From assembly GCA_963715825.1 (NCBI GenBank), contig CAVQSI010000037.1, forward strand, positions 124,001 through 188,000: a DNA stretch of 64,000 nt, in the 5' to 3' direction. The translations under genes and the position numbers were made by a program. Positions 9,961 through 18,326 of the stretch are shown here, one piece after another; positions within the stretch are counted from its first letter, which is position 1, and every line of letters begins with the position of its first letter. Source of the stretch: Sva-07 sp963715825 (GTDB lineage: Bacteria > Actinomycetota > Acidimicrobiia > Acidimicrobiales > Ilumatobacteraceae). Under the pieces are notes generated by a model. It was not told the origin of the DNA. It made no database searches and saw only the letters and a program-made list of their open reading frames with translations.

Positions 9961-9986
9961 CCGTCCAGCTGACCGTCCGACGAGGC

Positions 9987-10196
9987 TCAGGCGGCCTGGT
10001 CGCTTCGCTCGGGTGCGGTCGCCGCGTTGTCGGAACGAGCGGCGAGCATCTGGCGGATCTCGGCGACGTGGCGCAGGCCGCGCTCGCGGGTGTCCTTGCT
10101 GAGGCGGAACCGTGCCGGCGTGGAGGTGGCGGGCAGGTTGGGCAGCAGGGTGAGCTGGTCGGTCGACGGGAGCTGAGTGCGGGTCGTTGACGTCAT
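9987..10196 (-). CDS. Small basic conserved-looking protein, unknown function
   Basis: The product is about 69 residues starting MTSTTRTQLPSTDQ, with a basic helical stretch FRLSKDTRERGLRHVAEIRQ. No domain is recognised. In-frame ATGs up to 10208 would add four residues (MMGS). Its leader, about 10,190-10,235, closely resembles the leader of the DUF222/HNH gene at 33134. That supports real expression and hints at shared regulation or common origin. Confidence 0.55.
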   Translation of the reverse strand: MTSTTRTQLPSTDQLTLLPNLPATSTPARFRLSKDTRERGLRHVAEIRQMLAARSDNAATAPERSDQAA

Positions 10197-10254
10197 GGAT
10201 CCCATCATGACGAGGGGCTGTCACAGAGTTCCCCGAGCCGGGTCCCTGCAGCGG

Positions 10255-11082
10255 TCAGCCGAGTGCCATGAGGGCGATGCCGCTGACGACGCCGAGGATG
10301 CCGATCATCTGCCACCACCGCAGCGTGTCCTCGTCGAATGCGGCCGCCAGCGTCGCCGAGACGGCGGGGAACATCGACGCCGACACCGCAACGGTCGCCA
10401 ACGAGCCCTGCTGCGTGCCGAGCGCGAAGGCGACGATGGCGAGCGACCCGCACGTGCCCGAGATCAACATCGGGCCCATGAGCGGGCGCGGCGGCAGCCG
10501 GGGGACGTGTCGGGCCGTGGCCAATCCCAGCATGACCACGAGCGCGGTGACCCGCTGCGCGGCCGGAGCCCAGACGCCGCTGTCGTCGCCGGCCCCGCCG
10601 ACCAGTGCAAACGACACGCCGAAGAGCACCGACGCCATCAGCGAGAGCCCGATCCCTCGGCGCAGGGTCCCCCTCAGCGCCGGTGAGTACATCACGAGCA
10701 GCAAGCTGGAGATCGCCACGATCACGCCGATACCCACGAGTCCCGACGGGCGGTTGCCCAAGATGATGTCCCAGCCGAGCGGAATCAGCGCGGCACCGAG
10801 CGCCACCAGTGGCCCTGCGACTGCGGCCGACGAGGTGGCCATCGCCTCGTACAGCAGTGCCAACGCCACGCCGACCAGCAAGCCCGACGCCACGCCGAGG
10901 AGCACGTCGCGCTGTGCGAACACGCTCGGGATCAGCGCGAGCGCGATGAGCGCCGACACCGCTCCACCGAGCATGGCGCCGCTGGTCGCGGTGACGGCGT
11001 TGGATCGCCGCGTGCCATACCGTCCGAGGAAGTCGGAGAATCCGATGAAGACCGACGCAAGGGCACCAAGAACGATGGGCAC
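10255..11082 (-). CDS. EamA/DMT-family transporter
   Basis: This 275-residue, strongly hydrophobic protein has about ten helices in two repeated halves, as in EamA drug/metabolite transporters. Examples are MPIVLGALASVFIGFSDFLG at the start and MFPAVSATLAAAF then WQMIGILGVVSGIALMALG at the end. It starts at a GTG 9 bases after the stop of the MtfA-like gene, so it is the last gene of a four-gene operon. Substrate is unknown. Confidence 0.85.
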   Translation of the reverse strand: MPIVLGALASVFIGFSDFLGRYGTRRSNAVTATSGAMLGGAVSALIALALIPSVFAQRDVLLGVASGLLVGVALALLYEAMATSSAAVAGPLVALGAALIPLGWDIILGNRPSGLVGIGVIVAISSLLLVMYSPALRGTLRRGIGLSLMASVLFGVSFALVGGAGDDSGVWAPAAQRVTALVVMLGLATARHVPRLPPRPLMGPMLISGTCGSLAIVAFALGTQQGSLATVAVSASMFPAVSATLAAAFDEDTLRWWQMIGILGVVSGIALMALG

Positions 11083-11091
11083 GCGGGTGTC

Positions 11092-11898
11092 TCAGACGGC
11101 CAGGTTCGGCGGTGTCTCCGCATCGGCCGCATCGGCCGCTGCGAACCGTTCGAGGCGAGCGGCAGGGTCCTGGCGGTAGAAGGCGCGCAACTCGGCGTAC
11201 AGCGCCGGTTCGTGTTCGCGTACCTCGAGGGGCCGGTTGAAGAAGACCTCGGTGGCCACGGCGAAGAACTCGGCGGGGTTGGTGCCGGCGTACGAACGCA
11301 GCACCGGCGACCCCTCGGCGCGGACGGTGTCGTAGGCGGCGGTACACACCTCGACCCAACGGGCCGTGGCCGCCTCGTCGCCGAGCGGTGGGGTGCCGTC
11401 GGTGATGCCGTCGAGCATGTCGAGCTGATGCGCGAACTCGTGGTAGACGACGTTCTGGCCGCCCGCCGGGAACCGCGCACCGCGCCGGACGGCCGCCCAC
11501 GACAGCACGACGGGCCCCTGGTAGTGGGCCTGGCCCGCCAACGTCTGCGTGCCCGACGAGCGCACGCCGCCGCCCACCGCATGGTCACCGTGCAGGCGCA
11601 CCGTCGAGGGATGCACGATCACCGAGGTCAGTTGCGGGTAGCCGTCGAGTTCGAGGCCCAGCAGGAGCATCGAGGCCTGCGCCGCGATCACCACCTTGTG
11701 GTCCTCGCCGAGGTCGAAGCCGTTCGCTGCCTCCCACCGCGTGTCGTGGAGGAACGCCGACACCAGCAGCTCCATCCGTTCGAGTTCCGTGTCGTCGAGC
11801 AGTCGCCAGTGTCCGAACTCACGCCCGAGCACGTCGTGCCAGTGCGGATCGAACGACGGGGTGTCGCGATGGAACCAGCGGCGCACGCGGCCGAGCAT
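11092..11898 (-). CDS. MtfA-like (M90) zinc peptidase
   Basis: This 268-residue soluble metallopeptidase has the zinc motif YHEFAHQLD (HExxH), and NPAEFFAVATEVFF supplies the distal acidic ligand. Size and pattern match the MtfA/M90 family. E. coli MtfA regulates glucose uptake through Mlc, but no Mlc is visible here, so the role is open. It starts 6 bases after the glpD stop. Confidence 0.85.
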   Translation of the reverse strand: MLGRVRRWFHRDTPSFDPHWHDVLGREFGHWRLLDDTELERMELLVSAFLHDTRWEAANGFDLGEDHKVVIAAQASMLLLGLELDGYPQLTSVIVHPSTVRLHGDHAVGGGVRSSGTQTLAGQAHYQGPVVLSWAAVRRGARFPAGGQNVVYHEFAHQLDMLDGITDGTPPLGDEAATARWVEVCTAAYDTVRAEGSPVLRSYAGTNPAEFFAVATEVFFNRPLEVREHEPALYAELRAFYRQDPAARLERFAAADAADAETPPNLAV

Positions 11899-11904
11899 TG
11901 CAGA

Positions 11905-13572
11905 TCAGCCTGTGCCGTTGCGCCCGAGTCCGGCACGCACGGCCTCCGGGATCTCGTCGGCGCCACCGAAGTACTCGGCGAGGCGACGCTCGGCATCGGC
12001 CCCGAAGAGGATCTCGGCGACCTCGGCGAGCCCGGTCGAGCTGCGGATCTCGTCGTCGTGGACGACGAGATCGATCTTGGAGCGCCGTCGCATGAAGTCC
12101 TCGAGCCGCGTCACCATCTCGGTACTCGCCGCAGCGTGCAGTTCCACGCGCAGATAGTCGGCCGAGCCCATGATGTCTTCGGCCATGCGGGGGTCCTCGC
12201 GGATCGCTTCGAGCATGGCGAACGCTCGTCGGCCGTAGCGGCGCCACAACCGGTCGGTGAGCGGTTCGGTGTCGGCCTTGGTGCGGAACCGGTCGAGCTG
12301 CATCAACCGCGCCTGCCGGTAGAACTCCTCGCGGGTGGCCGCAGCGGGTTCGCCGTACCAGTTGTGCAGGTCGGGCTCGAGCGGGATGCCGAGCGCCTCG
12401 ATCTCCTCGGCGACCTCCTCGCCGACGTTGATGCAGTCGGTGAGCTTGCCGCCGAACACGGTGATCACTCCACGGCTTCGGTCGGACTCGATGGCGTGCT
12501 TGCGGCTGAGCTTGGTCCAGTCGACGTCGCTGTGGTCGCCGCTCGTGCGCTTGACCACGAGCGGACGCACGCCGCAGCGCTCGGCGATGATGTCGGCCCT
12601 GGTGAGCGGCGCCGGGAGGTCCATCCGGGCGTTGATCTGGTCGAGCAGGAAGTCGATGTCGTCGTCGGTGACCTCGGTGAACGGCGTGTCGACGCGGGTG
12701 TCGGTGGTGCCGATGACGGATCGACGCCCCATCGGGATCACGTAGAACAGGCGCTGGGAGTCGTCGAAGAACGCGAGGACCTTGTGGTGCTCGGTGGTGG
12801 TGAGCCGGGGCACCACGAGGTGGATGCCCTTGGAGTACACGATGCGGTGATCGGTGGTGAGGCCCCACTCCTGGTTGACGTCGTCGACGAACGGGCCTGC
12901 GGCGTTGACGATCGTGCGAGCCGTGGCGGAGAACGTCTCGCCGGTGTCGACGTCGCGCAGCTGCACGTTCCACAGCCCCGCAGCACGCTCGGCCGACAGC
13001 ATCTCGACGTAGTTGGCCGCCACCGCACCGGCGTCGACCGCTGCACGTACGAACGAGAACACGAACCGGGCGTCGTTGTCGACGAGGATGCCGTCGTAGT
13101 ACTCGATGCCACCGAGCGCGTTCGCTGTGTCGATGGCGGGTTCCTCGAGTTCGATGTGCTCGGTCGACAACACCCGCGGTCGCCGGGTGCCGAACATCCC
13201 GATGATCCAGTAGCCGAGCGAGCCGAGTCCGGCGAACCACGGCTTGTACGGCGAGGTCTCGTCGAGCGTGGCGTAGAACCCGATCTGCTTGATGTTGTCC
13301 GGGTAGGCCTTCATCAGCTGGTTCCGTGACCGGCACAGCTTGAAGACCAGTGGGAGTTCGTAGTTCTCGAGGTACTTGAAGCCGCCCCACACCAGGTTCG
13401 ACGACGCCTGGCTGGTGAAGCTCGCGAAGTCGCCGCGGTCGATCACGGCGACCTGGGCGCCGCGTCCCGCCAGCGAGGCCGCCGCGACGGCGCCGTTGAT
13501 CCCGCCACCGATGATCAGGGTGTCGAACGTCTCGGTGCGGAGGCGTTGGAGGTGCCGGTCGCGCAGTGTCAT
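11905..13572 (-). CDS. glpD: FAD-dependent glycerol-3-phosphate dehydrogenase
   Basis: The 555-residue enzyme oxidises sn-glycerol-3-phosphate to dihydroxyacetone phosphate and passes electrons to the membrane quinone pool. The N-terminal Rossmann FAD motif is LIIGGGINGAVAAASLAGRG. SSNLVWGGFKYLEN and RSVIGTTDTRVDTPFTEV are typical GlpA/GlpD blocks, and a C-terminal DAO-C-like helical domain follows. The start overlaps the rhomboid stop (ATGA at 13569-13572). Inclusion in the rhomboid operon suggests constitutive rather than glycerol-specific control. Confidence 0.92.
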   Translation of the reverse strand: MTLRDRHLQRLRTETFDTLIIGGGINGAVAAASLAGRGAQVAVIDRGDFASFTSQASSNLVWGGFKYLENYELPLVFKLCRSRNQLMKAYPDNIKQIGFYATLDETSPYKPWFAGLGSLGYWIIGMFGTRRPRVLSTEHIELEEPAIDTANALGGIEYYDGILVDNDARFVFSFVRAAVDAGAVAANYVEMLSAERAAGLWNVQLRDVDTGETFSATARTIVNAAGPFVDDVNQEWGLTTDHRIVYSKGIHLVVPRLTTTEHHKVLAFFDDSQRLFYVIPMGRRSVIGTTDTRVDTPFTEVTDDDIDFLLDQINARMDLPAPLTRADIIAERCGVRPLVVKRTSGDHSDVDWTKLSRKHAIESDRSRGVITVFGGKLTDCINVGEEVAEEIEALGIPLEPDLHNWYGEPAAATREEFYRQARLMQLDRFRTKADTEPLTDRLWRRYGRRAFAMLEAIREDPRMAEDIMGSADYLRVELHAAASTEMVTRLEDFMRRRSKIDLVVHDDEIRSSTGLAEVAEILFGADAERRLAEYFGGADEIPEAVRAGLGRNGTG

Positions 13573-14500
13573 GCGGCGTTCACGATCGCGATGACGGCAA
13601 CCACGCTGCCGAGTCCGACGGCGACCGGTGTCGCCCAGATGGTCCACGCCGGGCCCCGGCGATACGACGGCGCCAGCATGACGGCACCGCAGATCGCGCC
13701 GGCGATCGCGCCGCCGAGGTGGCCGCCGATCGAGATCCCGGGGATGGCGAAGGTGATGAACAGGTTGAGGATCAATGCGGCGCCGATTCCGGTGGAGAAG
13801 GGGTTGACGCCGCGGCGCCAGAGCCCGACCGTGGCGGCGGCCAGCAGACCGAACACGGCGCCGGAAGCCCCAGCGGTGATGCCGCCGCTGTCGAGCAGGA
13901 CCACGCCGAGCGAGCCACCGAGCAGCGACGCCATGTACAGCAGCAGGAAGTTGATGCGTCCCAGCCCCGGCTCGAGCATCGGGCCGAGGATGTACAGGAA
14001 GTACATGTTGAACGCGAGGTGCAGCACACCGAAGTGGAGGTACCCCGAGGTGACCAATCGGTACCAGCCGTCGGGCTCGGTGACGTAGATGCCGCCGTCG
14101 TCGCTCTGCCAGGCGATCGGCTGGACGAGCACGTCCTTGCTCAGGCCGAAACGGAGATGCACGTCGGTGACGCCGCCGCCGAGCGCCGCCGCTTCGCGGG
14201 TGGCGATGAACACGTAGACGAAGATGGCCACGTTGATCGCGATCAGCGACGTGGTCACCAGGACCGGTTGGCGCGCCGACCAGAACCGGACACGGGTGCG
14301 GGCGTCGGGTTTGGCCGCCTTGACGCAGTCGGGACAGTGGCTGCCGACCGTGGCCTGAACCAGACACGTGTCGCACGCGGGCTTGCCGCACCGAGTGCAA
14401 CGGCGACCGGCCAGGCGGTCGGGATGGCGGTAGCAGGTGACGGTGACACGCCCGTACCGGTGCCGGTGCGGTCGGGGGGCGGTGGGGGCGGCAACGGCAC
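13569..14500 (-). CDS. Rhomboid intramembrane protease with N-terminal zinc ribbon (frame break)
   Basis: The membrane part has six to seven helices with the catalytic Ser in GITAGASGAVFG and the His in IGGHLGGAIAGA. Upstream in the same frame lies a Cys-rich module (CYRHPD, CTRCGKPACDTC, HCPDC), as in actinobacterial zinc-finger rhomboids. That frame has no ATG or GTG before an in-frame stop. A GTG at 14500, with TACCCT 6 bases upstream, begins a poly-Pro run in another frame. One extra C in the run of six at ~14473-14478 would join them into exactly 310 residues. The gene heads the glpD operon. Confidence 0.78.
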
Positions 14501-14506
14501 GAGACC

Positions 14507-14512
14507 AGGGTA
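14507..14512 (-). promoter_or_regulatory. -10 TACCCT of rhomboid-glpD operon
   Basis: Hexamer 6 bases before GTG 14500; it supports a start in the poly-Pro frame. Confidence 0.6.
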
Positions 14513-14547
14513 CCGAGTCGATCTGGCGAGGTGGCAGCGAGGCGGCA

Positions 14548-14569
14548 GCGAGTCAGTAGCGAGTCAGTA
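14548..14569. repeat. Tandem 11-bp duplication spanning a stop codon
   Basis: The unit gcgagtcagta occurs twice in direct succession across the end of the GGDEF/EAL gene. It repeats the terminal Arg-Tyr-stop codons, so the duplication is silent. Confidence 0.8.
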
Positions 14570-16330
14570 GCGGGCCATCGTCGGCAGGGCGGACGCCGGC
14601 CCGGGAGCGCCGAGGAGGTTGCCCTGTACGAGGTCGCAGCCAGCCGAACGCAGACGACGCAGCTGATCGGTGCCGCTGACCCGCTCGGCGACCACGCGCA
14701 TCCCGAGTGCGTGGGCGAGCAGGACGATCGCGCGCACGATCCGGGTGTCGGCGTCGGTCGATCCTGAGGGCAAGGCGAGTGAGCCGTCGAGCTTCAGCAG
14801 GTCGGCGCCGACGTCGGTGAGCACCGACAGTGCGTTGGCGCCGGTGCCGAAGTTGTCGATCGCGATCTGGATGCCGGAGCGGCGCAGTGCCCTGACCGAA
14901 CGGTCGACGTCGGGGTTCTGGCCCAGCAGGGCCGTCTCGCGTGCCTCGAGCACGAGGCGTTGGGGGCCGAGGCCGTGGGCCTTCAGCGTCGAGTGCACCA
15001 GGTTCACGAACGACGGGCTCGCCAGCTGGATCTGCGACACGTTGACGTGGACGGCGAAGTCCTCGCCGACCACCCGGTCGTCGATCCAACGCCGTGTCTC
15101 GATCAGTGCCCGCTCCAGCACGAACTCGCCGAGGCGTCCGATGGCGCCGGACTCCTCGGCGATGCGAACGAAGGTGGTCGGCTCGATCGGCCCGTGCTGA
15201 TGGTGGTGCCAGCGCACGAGGGCTTCGGCGCCGATCGCCCGCCGGGTGACCGCCGAGAAGAGCGGTTGGAAGTCGACCGTCAGCGCTCGGTCGGCGATCG
15301 CCCGGGACAGCTCGGCGCCGAGCTCGGTTCGTTCCCGCGCTGCGGATCGCATCTCCTGGGTGAACAGCACGCAACGTTTACGGCCGGCCGCCTTTGCTTC
15401 GTACATTGCCGTGTCGGCGTTGGCGATCATGGTGGCAGCAGCGGTGGCGTCGAGCATGCCGAGGATCTCGTGGTCGCTCACGGCCACCCCGATGCTCACC
15501 GAGAAGTGCAGGTCGAGCTGGCGGATACGGAGGCGTCCCGTGAGTGCGCGTTGCATTCGCTCGGCGAGTTCGAGGGCGGCGGCGACATCGGGCACGTCGG
15601 AGCAGACGACGAGGAACTCGTCACCACCGATGCGGGCGACGCGGTCGTCGGGTCGGACGCTGTCGGCGAGCCGTCGGGCCGTCGACAGCAGCAGCCGGTC
15701 GCCGACGGCGTGGCCGAGTGCGTCGTTGACGTACTTGAGCCGGTCGACGTCGATGAAGATCGCCGCGACGTGGCCGGGACGTTGACGCTGCGCGGCGATG
15801 GCGGTGGCGAGGATCGACATGATCCGGCGACGGTTGGCCAACCCGGTGAGTGGATCGTGGTCGGCCTGGTGGCGCAAGCGAGCCGTGTCGTTGCGCGTGC
15901 GTGTGACGTCGTGGGCGATCAGCCCCACGAATCCGCCGCCGTCGAGCGAGTCGTCGCGCCGAGCAGCGACCGTCGCCCGGAACACGCGGGCCTCGCCGGT
16001 CGCGTCGATGTGGTCGACGTCGCCCTGCCAGGTGCCGTCGTAGCCGCCGGTGACGAGTTGGCGCGGCGCCTGGTCGAGCATCGACCGCAGCGTGGCGTGC
16101 TGCGCGGCGCCCGGCTGCAGCGCGGCGGTCGAGTCGGCGCCGAGCACACGCAGAGCTGCATCGTTGGCGGTGCGCACGAGACCGTCGAAGCCGAGCACCA
16201 CTGCGGCGGTCTGATCGGCGTCGAGCAGCTCGACGATCGCCCCCCGCCAGTCGGGCGGAGGTGCTGGTGCCGGAGGTGGTGGAGGAGGTGGAGGTGGTGG
16301 CGGTGGTGGTGGCATGTTGTCGTCGTGCAC
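14564..16330 (-). CDS. PAS-GGDEF-EAL protein: diguanylate cyclase with degenerate EAL domain
   Basis: This ~588-residue cytosolic signalling protein has a run of 14 prolines, a PAS domain (~35-150), GGDEF (~160-325) and EAL (~335-583). The active site RIGGDEF is intact and is preceded by an RxxD inhibitory site (RPDD) at the usual five-residue spacing, so c-di-GMP synthesis with product inhibition is expected. In the EAL domain the motif Glu (AEALVRW), Asn (VNVSQ), Glu (EARETA), Lys (LLKLDG) and Gln (VQGNL) remain. The usual DDFGTG is DNFGTG, and the Glu of EGVE is lost (ERVSGT), so phosphodiesterase activity is doubtful. A strong GGAGAGGAG lies 9 bases before GTG 16330. Confidence 0.88.
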   Translation of the reverse strand: MHDDNMPPPPPPPPPPPPPPAPAPPPDWRGAIVELLDADQTAAVVLGFDGLVRTANDAALRVLGADSTAALQPGAAQHATLRSMLDQAPRQLVTGGYDGTWQGDVDHIDATGEARVFRATVAARRDDSLDGGGFVGLIAHDVTRTRNDTARLRHQADHDPLTGLANRRRIMSILATAIAAQRQRPGHVAAIFIDVDRLKYVNDALGHAVGDRLLLSTARRLADSVRPDDRVARIGGDEFLVVCSDVPDVAAALELAERMQRALTGRLRIRQLDLHFSVSIGVAVSDHEILGMLDATAAATMIANADTAMYEAKAAGRKRCVLFTQEMRSAARERTELGAELSRAIADRALTVDFQPLFSAVTRRAIGAEALVRWHHHQHGPIEPTTFVRIAEESGAIGRLGEFVLERALIETRRWIDDRVVGEDFAVHVNVSQIQLASPSFVNLVHSTLKAHGLGPQRLVLEARETALLGQNPDVDRSVRALRRSGIQIAIDNFGTGANALSVLTDVGADLLKLDGSLALPSGSTDADTRIVRAIVLLAHALGMRVVAERVSGTDQLRRLRSAGCDLVQGNLLGAPGPASALPTMARY

Positions 16331-16373
16331 CCTGACCAACTCCTCTCCGCTCGATGCGTTCCGGGAGCGTCGT

Positions 16374-17093
16374 TCAGCGTTGGTAGAACCCGGTCACGTC
16401 CGTGGACGCGATTGCGAGCGTGGCGATGACGTCCAAGAACTCGGTTGCAAGGTCTCCATCGGCAAGTTCGAGCTGTTGGTTGAGCGCATACGCCGTGAGC
16501 CGATACAGGTGCGGATCGTCGCCGGGTGGCGGGCAGGGGCCGCCGTAGCCCACGTCGCCGAAGAAGTTGAGCGCCTGCAGGGCCCCGAGCGGCACGTCGC
16601 CCTCGACCAACGCGATCTCGGCCGGGTCGAGCCCGCCGATCACCCAGTGGACGAATGGTTGGCCGTCGCTCACCGCGGAGTCGTCGACGAGTGCGATCGC
16701 GATCTCGACGGTGCCGGCGGGGACCGCACCCCAGCTGAGCGCCGGTGCGATGTTGGGCCCGTCGCAGGTGTAGCGCGGGTCGATGTCGCCGCCGTCGAGC
16801 CAGGGCAGCGCGAGGTTGAACGGCTCCGGTTCGCCGTCGACGTCGGTGCCGAGCTGGTTGTCGAACCCGCTGTCGAACCCGGTGCCGGGTGCCAGGGTCG
16901 GGTCGACGACGAGGCCTGCGTCGACGTCGCTGCCGAACTCGTCGGTGATCGTCGGTGCCACGGTCTGGCTCGGGTAGTCGGCGGGGTCGTAGGGCGTGAG
17001 CTGCTTGCCGTCGCCGGTGTCGCAGCCGACCGTGGCCAGTGCGACGACGGCGGCGAGTGCAGCGGAGCAGATCGTGGTGGTCCGTCGGGTCAC
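16374..17093 (-). CDS. YbhB/YbcL (PEBP-like) lipoprotein
   Basis: The 239-residue product has a basic N-terminus, a hydrophobic stretch and lipobox LATVGC, so it is probably a membrane-anchored lipoprotein facing outward. The phosphatidylethanolamine-binding-protein-like fold is marked by RYTCDGPNIAPALSW, PFVHWVIGGLDP and GYGGPCPPPGDDPHLYR. Members bind phosphate or carboxylate ligands; the biological ligand here is unknown. The GTG start at 17093 has TAGCCT 7 bases upstream, mirrored by the divergent mca promoter. Confidence 0.85.
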   Translation of the reverse strand: MTRRTTTICSAALAAVVALATVGCDTGDGKQLTPYDPADYPSQTVAPTITDEFGSDVDAGLVVDPTLAPGTGFDSGFDNQLGTDVDGEPEPFNLALPWLDGGDIDPRYTCDGPNIAPALSWGAVPAGTVEIAIALVDDSAVSDGQPFVHWVIGGLDPAEIALVEGDVPLGALQALNFFGDVGYGGPCPPPGDDPHLYRLTAYALNQQLELADGDLATEFLDVIATLAIASTDVTGFYQR

Positions 17094-17100
17094 CCGCCGG

Positions 17101-17106
17101 AGGCTA
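17101..17106 (-). promoter_or_regulatory. -10 TAGCCT of YbhB-like lipoprotein gene
   Basis: Hexamer 7 bases before GTG 17093; divergent from an identical hexamer serving mca. Confidence 0.6.
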
Positions 17107-17164
17107 CGCGGTGGGGTGCGGCCGGCGTGCTCACCACGCAGAACTCGCCCCGAACTCGCACCGA

Positions 17165-17170
17165 TAGCCT
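17165..17170 (+). promoter_or_regulatory. -10 TAGCCT of mca
   Basis: Hexamer 7 bases before GTG 17178. Confidence 0.6.
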
Positions 17171-17177
17171 CGTGCGG

Positions 17178-18089
17178 GTGTCCGAACGTCTCTCGTTGCT
17201 CACCGTGCACGCCCACCCCGACGACGAAGCGTCGAAAGGGGCGCCGACGCTGGCGCGCTACCACGACGAGGGCGTCCACACGGTGCTCGTGTGCTGCACC
17301 GGCGGCGAAGAGGGCGACCTGCAGAACCCGTCGCTGCGCGAGCCCGGCCAGCCGTTCCACGATCTGACGCCCGAGCAGGAGAAGGAACTCGTGGCGTCGA
17401 TGCGGGCGCCCGAGCTGGCGGCATCGGCGGCGATCATCGGCTTCGACGTCGTCGAGATGCTCGGCTACCGCGACTCGGGCATGGCCGACACCGAGCCGAA
17501 CAACCATCCCGAGTGCTTCCACCAGGCCGACATCGACGAGGCCACGGGCCGCCTGGTGGCGATCATCCGGCGTGAGCGCCCGCAGGTGATCATCACCTAC
17601 GGCGACGACCAGCGCGGGTACCCGCACCCCGACCACCTCCGTGTCCACGACGTCTCCGTGCTCGCGTTCGAACGCGCCGGTGACCCCGACTGGTACCCGG
17701 ACCTCGGCGAACCCTTCACGCCGTCGAAGCTCTACTACTCGGTGTGGTCCAAGGCCCGGATCCTGGCGATCCACGAACTGCTGCTGCGGCTCAAGGGCGA
17801 GTCGCCGTTCGAGCAGGAGTGGCTCGATCGGCCGTCGCAGGACCATCGCATCACCACCCGCATCGACATCACCGGCTACGGACACGTCCGTCGCGGTGCG
17901 CTGCGGGCCCACGCCACCCAGATCGACCCGTCGGCGGCGTTCTGGGGCTTCGACGTCGACGAGGAGGAGTTCACCGCGGCGTATCCGTGGGAGGACTGGA
18001 TCCTGGCGCGGTCGCTGGTGGGCTCGATCCCGGCCGACGACGGCGAGCGCGACCTGTTCGCCGGCGTCCGCGAGCGGGTGTCGCCGTGA
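17178..18089 (+). CDS. mca: Mycothiol S-conjugate amidase
   Basis: The 303-residue zinc amidase cleaves mycothiol-toxin conjugates, releasing mercapturic acids for export. LmbE-fold metal motifs are HAHPDDEASKGAPT and YPHPDHLRVHDV. Overall length and the SSKGA-like block favour Mca over the deacetylase MshB. GTG 17178 is chosen because TAGCCT lies 7 bases upstream; GTG 17172 is the alternative. It overlaps the next small gene by GTGA. Its presence supports a mycothiol-making actinobacterium. Confidence 0.9.
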   Translation: MSERLSLLTVHAHPDDEASKGAPTLARYHDEGVHTVLVCCTGGEEGDLQNPSLREPGQPFHDLTPEQEKELVASMRAPELAASAAIIGFDVVEMLGYRDSGMADTEPNNHPECFHQADIDEATGRLVAIIRRERPQVIITYGDDQRGYPHPDHLRVHDVSVLAFERAGDPDWYPDLGEPFTPSKLYYSVWSKARILAIHELLLRLKGESPFEQEWLDRPSQDHRITTRIDITGYGHVRRGALRAHATQIDPSAAFWGFDVDEEEFTAAYPWEDWILARSLVGSIPADDGERDLFAGVRERVSP

Positions 18090-18322
18090 GCGTCCAGTAC
18101 CGGGTGGTCGTGGCCAAGCAGGACGAACGCGTCGACGGCCCCGACGACGCCGACGTCGTCGTCACCGTGCCGCTCGTCGACGCTGCCGCCGACGACTTCG
18201 ACCCGACGGTGGCGTACATGCGGGGCGTGCTCAAGGCGTCCGGCCACACCGGTGTGGTGCTCGACGTGCTCAAGTCCGGCGCCGCCGCAACGGCGATCGC
18301 TGCCCTGGTCGCTCAGCCCTGA
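18086..18322 (+). CDS. Small acidic protein downstream of mca, unknown
   Basis: The 78-residue product starts MSVQYRVVVAKQDERVDGP and contains an acidic beta-like middle and a hydrophobic C-terminal helix. The start overlaps the mca stop (GTGA), so it is translationally coupled. No domain is recognised. It ends 4 bases before the convergent deacetylase stop. Confidence 0.6.
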   Translation: MSVQYRVVVAKQDERVDGPDDADVVVTVPLVDAAADDFDPTVAYMRGVLKASGHTGVVLDVLKSGAAATAIAALVAQP

Positions 18323-18326
18323 CGCC

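Noticed and set aside
11212..13329. 705-codon plus-strand open frame
   Set aside because: It is antisense to the MtfA-like and glpD genes and is rich in Val/Glu/Gly without domain structure.
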